A DNA stretch of 64,000 nucleotides from CAWCWN01 sp963799245 (GTDB lineage Bacteria; Chloroflexota; Ktedonobacteria; Ktedonobacterales; Ktedonobacteraceae), in assembly GCA_963799245.1 (NCBI GenBank), contig CAWCWN010000006.1, positions 186,001 to 250,000 of the forward strand, given 5' to 3'. The notes under the pieces were generated by a model. That model made no database searches, had not been told where the DNA came from, and saw only the letters and a program-made list of their open reading frames with translations. Shown piece after piece: positions 8,671 to 17,972 of this stretch. Position 1 is the first letter of the stretch. Each line of letters starts with the position of its first letter. The translations under genes and the position numbers were made by a program.

Positions 8671-10887
8671 TTACTCAGGCTTGGCAAGAGGGATGGTAAA
8701 CCAGAAAACCGAGCCCGCTCCCGGCTGGCTGCTTACGCCGACGTGTCCATGGTGCTGCTCAATTATGGCGCGACAGATATGCAGGCCCAGGCCCAGGCTC
8801 ACGCCTCCCCGATTTTGGCGCTGGGCCTGGGGGGTGCGGTAGAACTGCTCCCATATATGCTCTTGCTCGTCGGGCGAGAGTCCACGCCCCTGGTCCTGAA
8901 CCGAGACGCGGGCTACTCCAGCCTCAGCCGTTAGTATGACCTCGATGGGTTTGTCCTCACTTGAGTACTTGAGCGCATTGGAGAGGTAATTGCTCAAGAC
9001 CTGCCTCAGGCGGTCTGCGTCCACTATAACCATGGCGGCTTCCCTGGGTCTTCTCTGCAGCTGAATGGTGCGTGCGGGGTTGAGGAGACTTTCCTCTTCG
9101 AGAGCCTCAAGCACCAGGGTTGTAAGGTTGTGGAGCTCCATCTGAAGGTTGAACCAGCTTTTATGGATGCGCGAGAAATCGAGCAGGTCGTTGACGAGGC
9201 GGTGCTGGCGTTTCATCTGGATTTGCGCTTTGGCCAGCATGCCCTGCAGCCTGTCCAGCATCTGGTCGCGCTTCAGGATATCTGGATCGTCAGGCACGGG
9301 ACGCGACCTCATAAGTTGAGCGGTCCTGTCCAGGTAGAGCGTGACGCTGGTCATGGGGGTTCTCAGTTCGTGGCTGGCAATACCCAGGAACTCATCCATG
9401 CGCTGGTTCGTTTCATGCAGGGCCAGCAGGCTTGCCCGCGCCTCCAGGTGTTCATGCAGGAGCCTTCTCTGTTCTATACCCAGAGCGACCAGGCGCGCGC
9501 AAATCTTGAGCAATTCGGGCTGCTCGAGGGCATCAGGCAGGCTGGACCTGTGATATTCCACTTCGATCAACCCGATGAAGCTGCCACGTGAAATAAGTGG
9601 CGTGATGAGGCGCTGGAGGATGCCAGAGCCGTTCTGCGACCAGTGCGGGGCAAGCTGGCAGCTCTCTCCCGCCCGCACCCGAGTAGCCGTAGAGACATCT
9701 ACGTACGTCGGGAGGGTGCTCATGGCCAGTGTTTGCCACCACTGGCTCTCCTGCAATGGCGAGGGGCCGACCACAGCTCGCGGCTGCAGGGGGTCGTTCT
9801 CCGTGCGATACATGGCGATGCCGATGAAGTCGAGTTGCAGTACCTTGCTCATCAACCCCGCCGCCTGCCGCAAAATGGCATCGCCTGCCAGGTAGAGCGG
9901 AGGGGATGCGAGTTCTCGTTCTGAAATCAGGACCTCCACCATTTGCAACAGGGCAGCCATGGCGTCGTGCGTGAACCTCTCCAGGCGCCTGCGCTCTCTC
10001 ATATCGCGAATGACCGATACCGCGCCGATAATCTGCCCGCTGCTATCATACATAGGGCCCCCGGCAATGCTAAACTCTCCCTCGCGCCCGTCCAGCGTGC
10101 GCACGCGGATATCAACCGCCTGCGACCCTGGAATCACCTCCCCCCGCAGGATACGCGCGTGGGGCATCTGCTCCTCTGGAAAGGGCACACCCTGTTCATC
10201 ATTGATCAGCATGCGCTCGAAGAGCTGCTGAAATGGCTGCGCCATAAAGTCTGGTTGCGCGTCCAGGCCAAGCAGAGCGCGGCCCGCCGCGTTTATCAGC
10301 AGGAGCCGCCTTGCCTGATCCAGGATGTATATGCCATCGCTGACGGCCTCGAAGGCGGCCACCAGCAGATCGGTGACCGCGAGAGTGGAGGTCAAAGTCG
10401 AGACCGCCATGGGGGACGTGGCCTCTTCTGCAGTGAGTTCCCTGACGGACCAGATCCATTCGGTGATCTGATTGCGCGCGCCCAGGAGAGGAAGGGCGCG
10501 TACGCTGCACCTGTGGTAGCGATTATCGCTGCGACGGAGGCGACAGGTCGCCTCACAATTGCGGCGCTCTTGCCTGGCCTGTTGCCATGCTGACAGGAGC
10601 CGGGTGCTATCTTCTGGATGGAGCGCTTTGCGCCAGCCATCCCCCTGTCCCTCAGAGAGAGGCAGCCCGGTGTAGGTTGACCAGTCCAGCAGATCCAGCC
10701 CCTGGCCGTCGATGGTCGTTGTCCATGCATAAGAGCCGGTGGCAGCAGCTAGGGCATGAAAACGCGCATCCTCATGCTGTCTTTTGCTACTGATATGAGC
10801 CCGCGCTTGCTTCTGCTCTTCCAGCAGCGTGGCCTGCTGGTTTCGAGCGTGATCAGCAGCGCCAGGGCGGTGTTTGGGAGTGGTCAT
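8671..10887 (-). CDS. PAS/GAF multidomain sensor histidine kinase
   Basis: About 738 residues from ATG 10887, chosen over an upstream in-frame start because AAGGA lies six bases before it. Two PAS domains (about 40-150 and 180-300, the second followed by RDMRERRRLE), a GAF-like domain (about 330-480), HisKA with FLGIASHELRTPMTSV (phospho-His), and HATPase with NYLSNALKYS, DQGRGLSPDE and GLGLHICRAI. No transmembrane helices are evident, so it probably senses a cytosolic ligand or redox state. No response regulator is adjacent, so it is an orphan kinase. Confidence 0.92.
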   Translation of the reverse strand: MTTPKHRPGAADHARNQQATLLEEQKQARAHISSKRQHEDARFHALAAATGSYAWTTTIDGQGLDLLDWSTYTGLPLSEGQGDGWRKALHPEDSTRLLSAWQQARQERRNCEATCRLRRSDNRYHRCSVRALPLLGARNQITEWIWSVRELTAEEATSPMAVSTLTSTLAVTDLLVAAFEAVSDGIYILDQARRLLLINAAGRALLGLDAQPDFMAQPFQQLFERMLINDEQGVPFPEEQMPHARILRGEVIPGSQAVDIRVRTLDGREGEFSIAGGPMYDSSGQIIGAVSVIRDMRERRRLERFTHDAMAALLQMVEVLISERELASPPLYLAGDAILRQAAGLMSKVLQLDFIGIAMYRTENDPLQPRAVVGPSPLQESQWWQTLAMSTLPTYVDVSTATRVRAGESCQLAPHWSQNGSGILQRLITPLISRGSFIGLIEVEYHRSSLPDALEQPELLKICARLVALGIEQRRLLHEHLEARASLLALHETNQRMDEFLGIASHELRTPMTSVTLYLDRTAQLMRSRPVPDDPDILKRDQMLDRLQGMLAKAQIQMKRQHRLVNDLLDFSRIHKSWFNLQMELHNLTTLVLEALEEESLLNPARTIQLQRRPREAAMVIVDADRLRQVLSNYLSNALKYSSEDKPIEVILTAEAGVARVSVQDQGRGLSPDEQEHIWEQFYRTPQAQRQNRGGVSLGLGLHICRAIIEQHHGHVGVSSQPGAGSVFWFTIPLAKPE

Positions 10888-11168
10888 AGTCCATCCTTTG
10901 CGTGTATAGTTAGACATCCCTGCGCGACTGCTACCAGACATTGTGTAGCGTTCGCAGCGCATCTCGGCTCGTTGGTCACTTCAGGATGTGTGCAGCACTT
11001 GTTGTGCTTTTGCCAGAAGTATCTGCTGAGATCCCTTCGCTGTACTTCATTCATGCAAAAGAAGGGTATTCCTTTACCTGCATAAAATTTGAGGACCAGG
11101 ATGCCCGCAAGGTAGGAGACCATACCCTCCGTGTGATATCTCTACTTTTTAATATCGTTATTTTGTCT
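10888..11168. other. Intergenic region, no gene seen
   Basis: About 280 bp between the PAS kinase start and the PPK2 stop, both leftward genes. It must carry the kinase promoter; I see no clear hairpin terminator for the histidine-kinase direction and no convincing small gene. Confidence 0.35.
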
Positions 11169-12017
11169 TTATCCTTGAACCTCTCCCGTCTGCCTCATCT
11201 TTTGCAGCTCTGCCAGCGCTTGCCGGCCGCGTTCTTCCAGATCCGACCTCCATTCGTCCCTGTAGCGGCGCATCGTAGCGATAAGTACCTGCGCTATGGT
11301 TAAATTTCTGTACCACTTATGGTTGGAGGGTACGATAAACCAGGGAGCCTCAGCAGTGCTGCAGTTGCTGAGCGCATCTTCGTAGGCTTTCTGATAGTCA
11401 TCCCAGTACTGGCGTTCCTTCCAATCGCTTACCGAGATCTTCCACGCTTTATCTTTATTCTGCTCACGCGCCAGCAGGCGCCGTTCCTGCTCATCTTTGC
11501 TGATATGCAGGAAGAATTTGAGGATGATCGTACTGCTGTCGGCGAGCAATTTCTCAAAGTTATTGATCTCTTTATAGCGGTGGCTCCAGACCTCTGGCGG
11601 CACCAGATTGTGCACGCGCACCACCAGCACATCTTCGTAGTGAGAGCGATTGAAGACGCCCGTGACACCCTTAGCGGGGGTAGCCTTATGCACGCGCCAG
11701 AGGAAATCATGCGCCAGTTCTTCCGCGCTTGGCTGCTTAAACGCGTGTACATAGCATTCCTGCGGATTCACCCGCGAAAAGATGTGGCGAATCGTGCCAT
11801 CTTTCCCGCTCGTATCCATGCCTTGCAGGATGATGAGGAGGCTGTGGTGTTGCGCTGCCGCCATGAGCTCCTGTAGCTCATCCAGTTCCTCATCCAGCTC
11901 CTCCAGTTCTTTGTCTGCTGTAGGATGGTCTATGCGCTTATCCGTATAATCTGGATCGTAGTCTTTGAGTTTGACGTTAGTGCCTTCCTTGACCATCCAT
12001 AGCGGCTGTATTGCCAT
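11169..12017 (-). CDS. Polyphosphate kinase 2 family protein (PPK2)
   Basis: 282 residues, the usual length of single-domain PPK2. Walker A is LQGMDTSGKDGTIRH (about 84-98), Walker B region GVFNRSHYEDVLVVRV (about 137), with lid residues in the arginine-rich segment ERRLLAREQNKDKAWK. PPK2 enzymes move phosphate between polyphosphate and nucleoside mono- or diphosphates. The class (AMP- or ADP-preferring) cannot be told by eye. AAAGGG lies before the ATG. The first 20 residues (QPLWMVKEGTNVKLKDYDPD) match the family's N-terminal extension. Confidence 0.93.
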   Translation of the reverse strand: MAIQPLWMVKEGTNVKLKDYDPDYTDKRIDHPTADKELEELDEELDELQELMAAAQHHSLLIILQGMDTSGKDGTIRHIFSRVNPQECYVHAFKQPSAEELAHDFLWRVHKATPAKGVTGVFNRSHYEDVLVVRVHNLVPPEVWSHRYKEINNFEKLLADSSTIILKFFLHISKDEQERRLLAREQNKDKAWKISVSDWKERQYWDDYQKAYEDALSNCSTAEAPWFIVPSNHKWYRNLTIAQVLIATMRRYRDEWRSDLEERGRQALAELQKMRQTGEVQG

Positions 12018-12291
12018 CGTTGATCCCTTTCTCGCCTGTCAAATTCTGCTGCCGCCGCCCCATTTCTCCCTATTCTCATCTTACAGGCTAAGGCCAGTCT
12101 TTCCTACCTGCTCCCACAGGAAAAGGAGCAGGTGGCCGTCAGCCGGTTCCCAGGCTGTAGTTGCGAAACGTTGGATAAATACGCCTCTGACCGACGCTCG
12201 ACTGCTCCAGCGTTTAACGCTACACGCTTGCAGAGAGAGGGCTCGCTCTTGAAATGGCAAGCGCCGCGGGCGGCTCTCATACATGGGCAAG

Positions 12292-12533
12292 GAAATATTA
12301 AGGGGTGATAGCGATTACTCTGAGTGGGCTGCCGGAGCCCTGCACAATTTTCAGCGGGCGGCAATCACGATGGCGCCGGTGGGGGCCAGCTGGTCGAGAT
12401 TGATCAGGCTGGTGAGGCCAAAGCGCCCGGCGCCATGCATAGATGACACAGGCAGGTCCGACGAACTTGACGGGCGCGATGGTATCGGTCGAGTTATCAG
12501 GCAGATCTTTGCCCGTAATCCAGTGGACGGGGG
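12292..12533 (-). pseudogene. Cyclase-family (kynurenine-formamidase-like) hydrolase remnant
   Basis: Minus-strand reading from 12533 gives DTPVHWITGKDLPDNSTDTI then VKFVGPACVI, the metal-site region normally at the N-terminal third of cyclase-family proteins. In a second frame comes GRFGLTSLINLDQLAPTGAI and, in a third, APLKIVQGSGSPLRVIA, which is the family's C-terminus. Some 100 residues between them are gone and two further frame changes exist. The remnant starts directly after the stop of the gene at 12536. Confidence 0.65.
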
Positions 12534-12535
12534 TG

Positions 12536-13057
12536 TCAGGCTTCTATTTCATCTTCTCCTTCCGCTGAGGCGGGATTCTCAGCGGGGTCTACCGGTATCA
12601 TCTCCGCCAGCAGGCTGAAGCGCTCGGAGAGGTTGTCGATGTTGCCCGCCGCGATTTCAAGCATGAGGTGGCGGGTCTGGCGCAGCATCCAGGCCTGGTC
12701 CGATTTTGAACGCGGCGCCGCCTTATACCACTTGATATTGAGATCAGATAGCTCGCGGATAGTTGCGACCATGTTCAGATAGGTGATTTTCCGCCTGGGC
12801 GGTATGCTGGCCTCTTCGACGCTTTTTACCGCCGCGCTGAAGCGCTCGCTAATATCGGCGAGCTGGCCCTGGCTCAACTCATGCAGCAGGCGCTGGACCT
12901 CACGAAATACCCGGCTCTCGAGATACTCTATTTTCCCCGCTGCGACGCACGCTTTGTACCATGACTCGTAGCAGGCGCGCAGCTCTTGCTCCGCCCAAAT
13001 CTGCTCTTCGATTTTTTCTGGCACAAGCGCCTGTTGTTTCCCTGCCGATCGTGTCAT
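12536..13057 (-). CDS. Hypothetical protein with two internal helical repeats
   Basis: 173 residues, no recognised family, no signal peptide or membrane segment. Two halves look like copies of one helical unit: one has SWYKACVAAGK, later HELSQGQLADISERFSAAV (to about 80); the other has KWYKAAPRSK, later LEIAAGNIDNLSERFSLLA (to about 153). Charged and Gln/Glu-rich composition suggests a soluble helical protein. A strong AAGGAGAGG precedes the ATG. The C-terminus is acidic. Function unknown. Confidence 0.7.
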   Translation of the reverse strand: MTRSAGKQQALVPEKIEEQIWAEQELRACYESWYKACVAAGKIEYLESRVFREVQRLLHELSQGQLADISERFSAAVKSVEEASIPPRRKITYLNMVATIRELSDLNIKWYKAAPRSKSDQAWMLRQTRHLMLEIAAGNIDNLSERFSLLAEMIPVDPAENPASAEGEDEIEA

Positions 13058-13418
13058 AGACCTCTCCTTGCGCTATGTGAGATGTGAGGACTTGCTTGTT
13101 CCTCACAGCGGAGAGGGGCGCTCCCTTCCTGTTGCAGCAATGCACGTAATAAGTTACAGTCTGCTTCAGACCTGTGCATGTACAAAAAATACAGGAAGTC
13201 GCATCGAACGCTACCCTTTGCTATGGGAGAAACATTAATGTGAAGTATAGAAGCAATTGCCAATATAGACATCACACAAAGGGGTGATTTGTTCAGCCTT
13301 ATTTGGTGCCAAGGGGGCCTCACTCGACGTGAGGAAGGACCTTATATTTCACCAGAAAGTAATGTATAGTTCGTATAGATCTCTTAGTATTACATAGTCT
13401 TTAAAGTAAAGGATAGTT

Positions 13419-14300
13419 ATGGAACATTTGCTGACATCGGAAGAGGTCGCCGAGCTTCTGCATGTTGACCCCGTCACGATCCGCCGCCTCGTCAATAAAA
13501 GCGAGCTTTCGGCGTACCGCATAGGGGCCGATTATCGCTTTGCCCCGTCTGATCTTCAGAGCTACCTGCAGCGCCAGCGCATCTTTGCGAGCGCCGAAAG
13601 CGCGGCCGGAGTCGCGGGCAATCCCTTCGACGCGTTCACCCAGCGGCTGCGCAAGGCGTTGCAGGCCAAGAGCACTACGCCCCTTGACCTAGTTTTGCGC
13701 GCGCGCTTTGATCTCTTCACCAGGCGGGCGCGCGAAGTTCTGACGCTGTCCGAGGAGGAGGCGCGGCGCTTACAGCACAACTACATCGGTACAGAGCATC
13801 TTCTGCTTGGCCTGCTCAGAGAGAAAGAGGGCGTTGCCACCCGCGTTCTCACCAACCTGGGGGTTGATCTGCAGCAGGTGCGGGACGCCATAGAAGCGAT
13901 TATCGGCCGCGGCGAGCGGATTGTGCCTGGCGAGCAGGGTCTCACGCCGCGTGCGAGGAAGGTGATCGAGCTGTCAGTGGATGAGGCCTGTCGCCTGAAT
14001 TATAGTTTTATTGGTACGGAGCACCTGCTGCTGGGCCTCATACGCGAGGGAGAGGGCATCGCGGCGGGCGTGCTGGAGAGCCTGGGAGTCAACCTGCAGC
14101 AGGCGCGCGCCGAGACACTGCGGTTAATGCGCCAGTTTCAGGCAGGCGACGCCCCCGCTGCTCACGCGCCCGCCGAGGCAGCGACCCTGCTTGGCGCGGA
14201 GGAGCAGGGGCTCACCTGCGAGCGCTGTGGGGTGCGTTCTCCGCTCTACTTCCATTTCTGCTTCAATTGCGGGCAGCAGCTTGCGGGTGAGGCGGCGTAG
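13419..14300 (+). CDS. HTH - double Clp N domain - zinc-ribbon protein
   Basis: 293 residues with an unusual architecture. Residues 4-50 are an excisionase-type HTH (LTSEEVAELLHVDPVTIRRL). Two Clp N-terminal repeats follow: one with NYIGTEHLLLGLLREKEGVA (about 96-165), one with SFIGTEHLLLGLIREGEGIA (about 173-245). The C-terminus is a CxxC...CxxC zinc ribbon (CERCGVRSP then FCFNCG). There is no AAA+ ATPase, so it is not a ClpC unfoldase; it may bind DNA and sense ClpC-type substrates or adaptors. It heads a group with a small Cys-motif protein and Hsp20. Family placement is firm, function is inference. Confidence 0.85.
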   Translation: MEHLLTSEEVAELLHVDPVTIRRLVNKSELSAYRIGADYRFAPSDLQSYLQRQRIFASAESAAGVAGNPFDAFTQRLRKALQAKSTTPLDLVLRARFDLFTRRAREVLTLSEEEARRLQHNYIGTEHLLLGLLREKEGVATRVLTNLGVDLQQVRDAIEAIIGRGERIVPGEQGLTPRARKVIELSVDEACRLNYSFIGTEHLLLGLIREGEGIAAGVLESLGVNLQQARAETLRLMRQFQAGDAPAAHAPAEAATLLGAEEQGLTCERCGVRSPLYFHFCFNCGQQLAGEAA

Positions 14301-14430
14301 TCCTATACCACAGATCGCGGGGAAAGGTTAATCCTCTCTTACTTTGTAGCCACAGCGTGCCTTGACTTCGTGTAGTAGGTAGGAGTTACGCGCTGAAGAC
14401 AAGTTAAGTGAGATAGAAAGAGAAGCGATT

Positions 14431-14802
14431 ATGTGTTTAAGCTGTGGTTGCGGCAAGCCTGATGACGATCATGGAGATGCTCGCAACATTACATTGCAGG
14501 ATGTCGACGAGGCCGCCCAGGCGGCGGGCACGACGCGCGCGCGCGTCTTCGAGAACATTGTGCAGGCAAACCGGGCGCCCTCATCCGGCAACGGGCAGGA
14601 CGCGCAGCGGGCAACGCCCCAGGCGGCGGGTCTTGACGCTCAAGTGTTTAGCCAGTCGCAGGCTGAGAATAACAGGGATGCCCAGTCGCAGTCCCGGCCC
14701 GGGATATATGCGCCTCCCATAGGCTACGATTCGGGCTCGGATTGGGGACAGGACCAGCAGATCAACTACCGCCCAACTGAGAACCAGGAGCATGTCAGCT
14801 AG
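14431..14802 (+). CDS. Small conserved protein with CxxCGCGK motif
   Basis: 123 residues starting MCLSCGCGKPDDDHGDARNI, a three-cysteine cluster then an acidic/His segment that could bind metal, followed by a short helical part (DVDEAAQAAGTTRARVFENI) and a low-complexity Gln/Asn/Ser/Pro tail. I recall similar short proteins with this start in Chloroflexota and Actinomycetota; no function is known to me. It lies 130 bp after the Clp N-domain gene and 21 bp before hsp20, so probably in one transcript. Confidence 0.75.
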   Translation: MCLSCGCGKPDDDHGDARNITLQDVDEAAQAAGTTRARVFENIVQANRAPSSGNGQDAQRATPQAAGLDAQVFSQSQAENNRDAQSQSRPGIYAPPIGYDSGSDWGQDQQINYRPTENQEHVS

Positions 14803-14823
14803 TTCGAATGTGAGGAAGTATCT

Positions 14824-15225
14824 ATGCAAGAGCGTGAAAAGATACAGCAGATCCCGGTCAAAATGTACCGTACCCCTGAGCGCTTAATGGTTGCCGCACC
14901 TATGCCCGGGCTGCAGCCCGCTGATATTACGGTCGAGATTACGCCAGACGCTCACTTGCTGCTGCAGGGCGAGATGCGTGCTATACTCAAGGATATCAAA
15001 GAGTTGCTGCTCGACGAGTGGAGTGTCGGCGACTATTACCGCGACCTGCCCCTGCCGGTTGCCGTTGATGGCGAGCTTGCCAATCTCAACTATGGCAATG
15101 GTGTACTTGTGGTAGCGCTGCCGGTGGTCGAGCGGACCAGGCCGGCAGCACTGGCCCTGGATACGATTGCGCCCTCGCGTGGTGAGCGTATGGGTAATTC
15201 CGGGCATCCCCCGTCCTGTCCATAA
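14824..15225 (+). CDS. Hsp20/alpha-crystallin family small heat-shock protein
   Basis: 133 residues. PVKMYRTPERLMVAAPMPGL (start of the alpha-crystallin domain) is followed by ADITVEITPDAHLLLQGE, then YYRDLPLPVAVDGELANLNY and NGVLVVALPVVE, the usual order of strands with the NGVL motif. Members hold unfolding proteins in solution under stress. Slightly short, and the classic A-x-x-x-n-G-v-L is intact. GAGGAAG lies seven bases before the ATG. The neighbouring Clp N-domain protein supports a proteostasis role. Confidence 0.9.
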   Translation: MQEREKIQQIPVKMYRTPERLMVAAPMPGLQPADITVEITPDAHLLLQGEMRAILKDIKELLLDEWSVGDYYRDLPLPVAVDGELANLNYGNGVLVVALPVVERTRPAALALDTIAPSRGERMGNSGHPPSCP

Positions 15226-15333
15226 AGCTGCTCCAGGCGTAAGGGAAGTTTGCCCGCCTGCATCCTGGAGATGTCCAGCAGGTCACTGATGAGCTTGGTA
15301 AGCCTGTCCAGTTGAGCATCCATTCGAGACAAA
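15222..15333 (-). pseudogene. Histidine kinase, dimerisation-domain remnant
   Basis: About 37 codons on the minus strand read MDAQLDRLTKLISDLLDISR then MQAGKLPLRLEQLY, which is the second helix of a HisKA domain and its exit. Nothing upstream or downstream belongs to a kinase, so this is a relic. It directly abuts the 3' end of hsp20. Confidence 0.7.
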
Positions 15334-15583
15334 CAATGTAACCATAATAGCACCGTTGCTCTCTTTAGACAAATCTGAGCTCCACAAGTATGCATACGGC
15401 GTGCGCCGCCACCCTGCTCCCCGGGCACGTAATCAGCGAGCATGCAGCGTGTAAAGTGACTTTTACATTGCCCTGCGCAGGTTTTCTGCTCAAAACAAAT
15501 TTTGTGAAGACTATCAGAAAGGCATGTTTTTAGCGTACAATCAACACGCAGACTTTATATTTCCTGGCAAAAGGAGGTCGCGT
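15334..15583. other. Intergenic region upstream of xylulokinase
   Basis: About 250 bp with no gene of its own. It ends with a strong AAAGGAGG ribosome-binding site seven bases before the xylulokinase ATG. No catabolite or xylose-regulator operator could be recognised with confidence. Confidence 0.35.
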
Positions 15584-17125
15584 ATGGATGCACTGCTGGG
15601 AATTGATGTGGGAACTACGGGCGTCAAGGCTGCCCTTTTCGCGGCCGCGGATGGACGTGTGCTCGCGTCGGCCTTTGTCGATTACCCGTTAATGCACCCC
15701 CATATAGGCTGGGCGGAGCAAAACCCCGCAGATTGGTGGCAGGCCACGCTTTCAACTATACGCACCTGTCTGGAGGGGGGCGCCAGCCAGGCTATTCGGC
15801 CCGCCGATGTGCGCGGTATTGGCCTATCGGGCCAGATGCACGGCGTCGTGCTGCTTGATGAGCACATGCAGGTCCTGCGCCCCTGCATCATCTGGGCCGA
15901 CCAGCGCAGTGAAGCGCAGTGTCGCGAGATAAGCGAGCGGGTGGGCGCGGCCAGGCTCATCGAGCTTGTGAGTAATCCGGCCCTGCCGGGCTTCTCGGCC
16001 CCCAAGGTGTTGTGGGTGCGTGAGCATGAGCCCGAGATCTTCGCACGCGCGTGTACACTGCTCCTGCCTAAAGACTATATTCGCTGGTGCCTGACAGGTA
16101 ATGTGGCGCTCGAGATCTCGGATGCAGCCGGCACGTGCATGTTGGATGTAAGGCAGGGGGAGTGGTCGCGCCCGCTGCTGGCGGCGCTTGAGCTGGCCCC
16201 CGCGCTGCTGCCGCCTGTGGTCGCCGCGGATGCCGTCTGTGGCACGATTACTGCAGAGGTAGCCCGGCTCACGGGCTTACTGCCCGGGACGCCTGTGGCC
16301 GGAGGGGGAGCGGATAATGCCTGTGGGGCAGTGGGCAACGGCGTGGTGCGGCGCGGTCTGGCTCTGGTGTCAATTGGTACAAGTGGCGTGGTGCTGGCAC
16401 ATGCCGAGGCGCCGCAGGTGGACAACTCCGGGCCTGTGCCGCGCGTGCATACCTTCAACCATGCCGTGCCCCGGGCATGGTACCTGATGGGCGTGACTCA
16501 GGCGGCGGGGCTCTCACTGCGCTGGCTGCGGGATAACATCGGCCTGCCCGAACGCGCCCTGGAGCGCTGGACGGGTCGAGATGCCTATGAACTGCTGGTC
16601 CAGGAGGCCTCGTCGGTAGCTGCCGGCAGCGACGGCCTCCTCTTCCTGCCTTACCTCCAGGGCGAGCGTACGCCGCATCTCGACACCTATGCGCGCGGCG
16701 GTTGGATTGGCCTTACCGCCAGCCATGACAGACGGCACCTCGTGCGTGCGGTCCTGGAGGGTGTCGCTTTTAGCTTACAGGATTGCGCGGCGATTATCCG
16801 CGAGCAGGGTCTGGCGGTCGAGCAGGTGCGCGTCACCGGCGGCGGCGCGAAAAGCCCGCTCTGGCGCCAGATCATTGCCGATGTGCTCGATGTAGAACTG
16901 GTGACGACCAGCGCGACGGAGGGGCCGGCCTTTGGAGCGGCGCTACTGGCGGGCGTCGCGGCCGGTATTTACCCATCCGTGCAGCAGGCCTGTGAAGTTA
17001 GCGTAAAGCTGCAGCAAAGAACGGAACCCCAGGCAGAAGCCGTGCGCGCCTATGCGCAGGCATATGAGACATACCGCGCGCTCTATCCGGCCCTGAAGCC
17101 AATCGTTAGCAAACCTCCTACATAA
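15584..17125 (+). CDS. xylB: Xylulokinase
   Basis: 513 residues of the FGGY sugar-kinase family. N-terminal GIDVGTTGVKAALF binds phosphate, GLSGQMHGVVLLDEH at about 77 and IIWADQRSEAQC at about 102 are typical of xylulokinase, and the C-terminal ATP domain has SIGTSGVVL and VTGGGAKSPLWRQIIAD (about 420). It phosphorylates D-xylulose for the pentose phosphate pathway. I chose ATG 15584 because of AAAGGAGG just upstream; an in-frame earlier start lacks this. No xylose isomerase or transporter lies in the window. Confidence 0.93.
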   Translation: MDALLGIDVGTTGVKAALFAAADGRVLASAFVDYPLMHPHIGWAEQNPADWWQATLSTIRTCLEGGASQAIRPADVRGIGLSGQMHGVVLLDEHMQVLRPCIIWADQRSEAQCREISERVGAARLIELVSNPALPGFSAPKVLWVREHEPEIFARACTLLLPKDYIRWCLTGNVALEISDAAGTCMLDVRQGEWSRPLLAALELAPALLPPVVAADAVCGTITAEVARLTGLLPGTPVAGGGADNACGAVGNGVVRRGLALVSIGTSGVVLAHAEAPQVDNSGPVPRVHTFNHAVPRAWYLMGVTQAAGLSLRWLRDNIGLPERALERWTGRDAYELLVQEASSVAAGSDGLLFLPYLQGERTPHLDTYARGGWIGLTASHDRRHLVRAVLEGVAFSLQDCAAIIREQGLAVEQVRVTGGGAKSPLWRQIIADVLDVELVTTSATEGPAFGAALLAGVAAGIYPSVQQACEVSVKLQQRTEPQAEAVRAYAQAYETYRALYPALKPIVSKPPT

Positions 17126-17201
17126 CAGGCATCGTTTGCGCTCGCTATGACGTAATCTACATAGACCTATAAGAGTAGTATGGCGCGAGCAAGGAGACGG
17201 T

Positions 17202-17972
17202 ATGACTACGAAGGCAACGGTCCCAGCTATAGTCGAGCAAAAATTGGCGGCCTTTGAACAGTTTCAGGTTGAATTTGAGGCCAGCTTCCGCTTTATACAG
17301 GATGTACATGGGCTAAGGCGCTTCACGGCGTTCCCGGTTCGCTACGTCGTACGCTACCTACATGCCCTCTGGGTGTGTGAGTGTAAAGATCGCCTGTTCA
17401 GTATATATAAGAACATCGAACGCTATGAAGGGAGTGTCTGCCTCGAGCTGCTGCGCAACTGGCAGAGTGGCGATTTGGCGAGTGTGGTGGCGTTCCTTAA
17501 TCGCAAGCTGGATATCTTGCCGCTGTCAGACGTTACACGCCAGCTGCAGGAGGCGCGCCAGCAGGGCAGAGACGATGGGCTGCTGGCGCGCCTGGCCAAT
17601 GGGCGCATGATTATGCTCAATCGAGGTATGAATGTAATGCAGGCCCTGGATGCCATTTTCGCGCCAATGGAAGAAGAGTTGCTCAAGGAGGTGCAGGCGG
17701 CCTGTATGCAGTATGGGCATCATCCCGCCCAGATAGAGGAGCAGCTCGCCGCGATGCGGACCCCTCTTTACTCCTATATGCCTCATCAGCTGCTGGCTCA
17801 GTCCAACATGCTGATTATGAATAAGCTGGGGGTCAACGTCAAAAGTAAGCCTGTCGCTCAACCTGGTCAGCATAGCTGGCGCGTGCTTGAGCCGGGTGAC
17901 TCCCTGCCGCCGACTCCTTACGCGGAACAGGTCATTGAAGGCTACCAGGTGTTGAATTTGCCGCTGTATTAA
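17202..17972 (+). CDS. Hypothetical protein
   Basis: 256 residues, soluble by composition, no signal peptide, and no motif I recognise. AAGGAG sits before the ATG and codon use matches the neighbours, so it is a real gene. The middle is rich in helical, charged sequence; the end is Pro-rich (EPGDSLPPTPYAEQVI). It lies 77 bp after xylB in the same direction, but no functional link can be argued. Confidence 0.6.
   Translation: MTTKATVPAIVEQKLAAFEQFQVEFEASFRFIQDVHGLRRFTAFPVRYVVRYLHALWVCECKDRLFSIYKNIERYEGSVCLELLRNWQSGDLASVVAFLNRKLDILPLSDVTRQLQEARQQGRDDGLLARLANGRMIMLNRGMNVMQALDAIFAPMEEELLKEVQAACMQYGHHPAQIEEQLAAMRTPLYSYMPHQLLAQSNMLIMNKLGVNVKSKPVAQPGQHSWRVLEPGDSLPPTPYAEQVIEGYQVLNLPLY

Noticed and set aside
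9943..10593. 216-codon plus frame opposite the PAS histidine kinase
   Set aside because: Antisense shadow of clear PAS-domain sequence.
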